Under the pieces are notes generated by a model. That model was not told the origin of the DNA and searched no databases. It worked only from the letters and a program-made list of their open reading frames with translations. Of a stretch of DNA of 5,613 nt, positions 5,094 to 5,613 are shown piece by piece (within the stretch, counting starts at the first letter, position 1; each line of letters starts with the position of its first letter). Source of the DNA: Deltaproteobacteria bacterium (GTDB lineage Bacteria > Desulfobacterota > Desulfobacteria > Desulfobacterales > ETH-SRB1); assembly GCA_019314185.1 (NCBI GenBank), contig JAFCZU010000448.1, positions 1-5,613 of the forward strand, read 5' to 3'. A program made the position numbers and the translations under genes.

Positions 5094-5255
5094 TTAACTC
5101 ACACCCCTCCTTTTTTGCTGTTTTTTTCTGTCTAAAATCTTCGGCAGATACTCGAAAACAAACTCAATTCCTTTGGTCATAGGAATACCAAGTGCCCAGG
5201 AAATTCGCCTTAAAGTGGAAGATGATTTCATGCTCAACTCTGGGGTATATGCCAT
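5094..5255 (-). CDS. Conserved-looking small protein, 53 aa, function unknown
   Basis: The start is the ATG at 5255, preceded at 7 nt by AAAGGAGGTGAAAG. An in-frame ATG 27 nt upstream has no SD and is rejected. The sequence MAYTPELSMKSSSTLRRISW (1-20), then ALGIPMTKGIEFVFEYLPKILDRKK, looks like two or three short helices and then a basic tail (QQKRRGVS). The T-L-R-R-I-x-W-A-x-x-x-P-M-T-K pattern reminds me of small uncharacterised proteins from anaerobic Proteobacteria, some of which may end in a cysteine-rich zinc-binding segment. No cysteine is present here, and the tail is encoded across A7 and A6 runs, so a lost 3' segment cannot be excluded. Size and basic character would suit a DNA- or RNA-binding protein; this is inference. 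It is the first gene of a minus-strand pair with the split acidic gene. Confidence 0.7.
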   Translation of the reverse strand: MAYTPELSMKSSSTLRRISWALGIPMTKGIEFVFEYLPKILDRKKQQKRRGVS

Positions 5256-5280
5256 TGCTCTTTCACCTCCTTTCAAACGC

Positions 5281-5315
5281 AAAAAGGGCGGCTGCCTTTT
5301 AAGACAAACCGCCCT
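5281..5315 (-). terminator. Terminator-like hairpin (attenuator?) before the 53-aa gene
   Basis: On the minus strand AGGGCGG (5315-5309) pairs with CCGCCCT (5291-5285). Inside, TGTCTT pairs with AAGGCA, and TTTTT follows (to 5281). The SD of the 53-aa gene begins about 7 nt later. No gene was found upstream for it to terminate, so it may act as an attenuator. Confidence 0.65.
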
Positions 5316-5613
5316 CTTGCTCTGGTTTTATTGATATATGTGTTTACTACTGATTACTAAACTTTAATTAATGGCCCTTAACAGATAGCCGTGGGGGCTA
5401 TAAAGTATACCTCACGAAATATTCCCTTATTCATATATAAGGGTGCCGACGACAATAAATCCGGTTAGATTCTGATTGATGACAATGATGAAAATGGCAG
5501 GAAATATATCGGCGGATGCCGCCAAATCAAAATAACCACGATGCATTGTAGTTCTATGAATGCTAAAAACTCGCTAACAAAAGTGGGTCGCCTTACTAAA
5601 TAAAATATTACCG
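5316..5613. other. About 300 bp without a supported gene
   Basis: Two small hairpins are visible: ATAGCC-GTGGG-GGCTAT (5385-5401) and CCCTTAT-TCATAT-ATAAGGG (5424-5443). A plus-strand frame is open from 5469 to 5603 but lacks a start codon with an SD. No convincing promoter for the minus-strand genes was found, though one should lie here or beyond the edge. Confidence 0.4.

Noticed and set aside
5469..5603. 44-codon plus-strand open frame (IDDNDENGRKYIGG...)
   Set aside because: There is no start codon with an SD near its beginning, no family match that I recognise, and the length is within chance.

Overview
The window (about 5.6 kb, AT-rich) looks like an accessory, decaying stretch of a bacterial chromosome next to a tRNA-Phe gene. 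Strong AGGAGG-type ribosome binding sites, the UmuD/UmuC sequence style and the secreted propeller/PKD protein suggest a Gram-negative anaerobe, possibly of the Desulfobacterota. That assignment is an inference from resemblance, not a demonstration.

Layout. tRNA-Phe (25-97, +) ends in an intrinsic terminator (124-156). A 43-aa MerR-type helix-turn-helix protein (159-290, -) lacks most of its family's length and has a leader that can fold as a terminator or as a hairpin hiding the Shine-Dalgarno (SD) site. An IS3-family OrfA remnant with stop codons (429-551, +) follows, then about 300 bp without a gene and a bidirectional terminator (851-890). The largest gene (980-3067, -) encodes a secreted 695-aa protein: signal peptide, eight propeller-type repeats, two PKD-like domains and an Ig-like C-terminal module. 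Its roughly 200-nt leader is rich in hairpins. Next, on the minus strand, is a broken SOS mutagenesis operon: umuD with one frameshift in a homopolymer and umuC cut after 83 codons.

The most informative locus is 4198-5007. A small gene for a strongly acidic protein is split by a 496-bp non-autonomous transposable element (4313-4808). The element has 27-bp imperfect terminal inverted repeats, four copies of a 14-bp core (two per end) and a 5-bp target duplication, CACCA. Removing the element and one CACCA restores an uninterrupted 102-codon reading frame. Inside the element are a good plus-strand promoter and a perfect 24-bp palindrome but no gene.

Upstream on the same strand lies a conserved-looking 53-aa small protein (5094-5255). 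Terminator-like hairpins sit just before the SD of each of the three small minus-strand genes. The last 300 bp hold small hairpins but no supported gene.

No single working pathway links these genes. The picture is a tRNA-proximal region with several broken genes (IS3 orfA, umuD, umuC, the acidic gene and probably the MerR gene) beside one intact secreted-protein gene and one intact-looking small gene.
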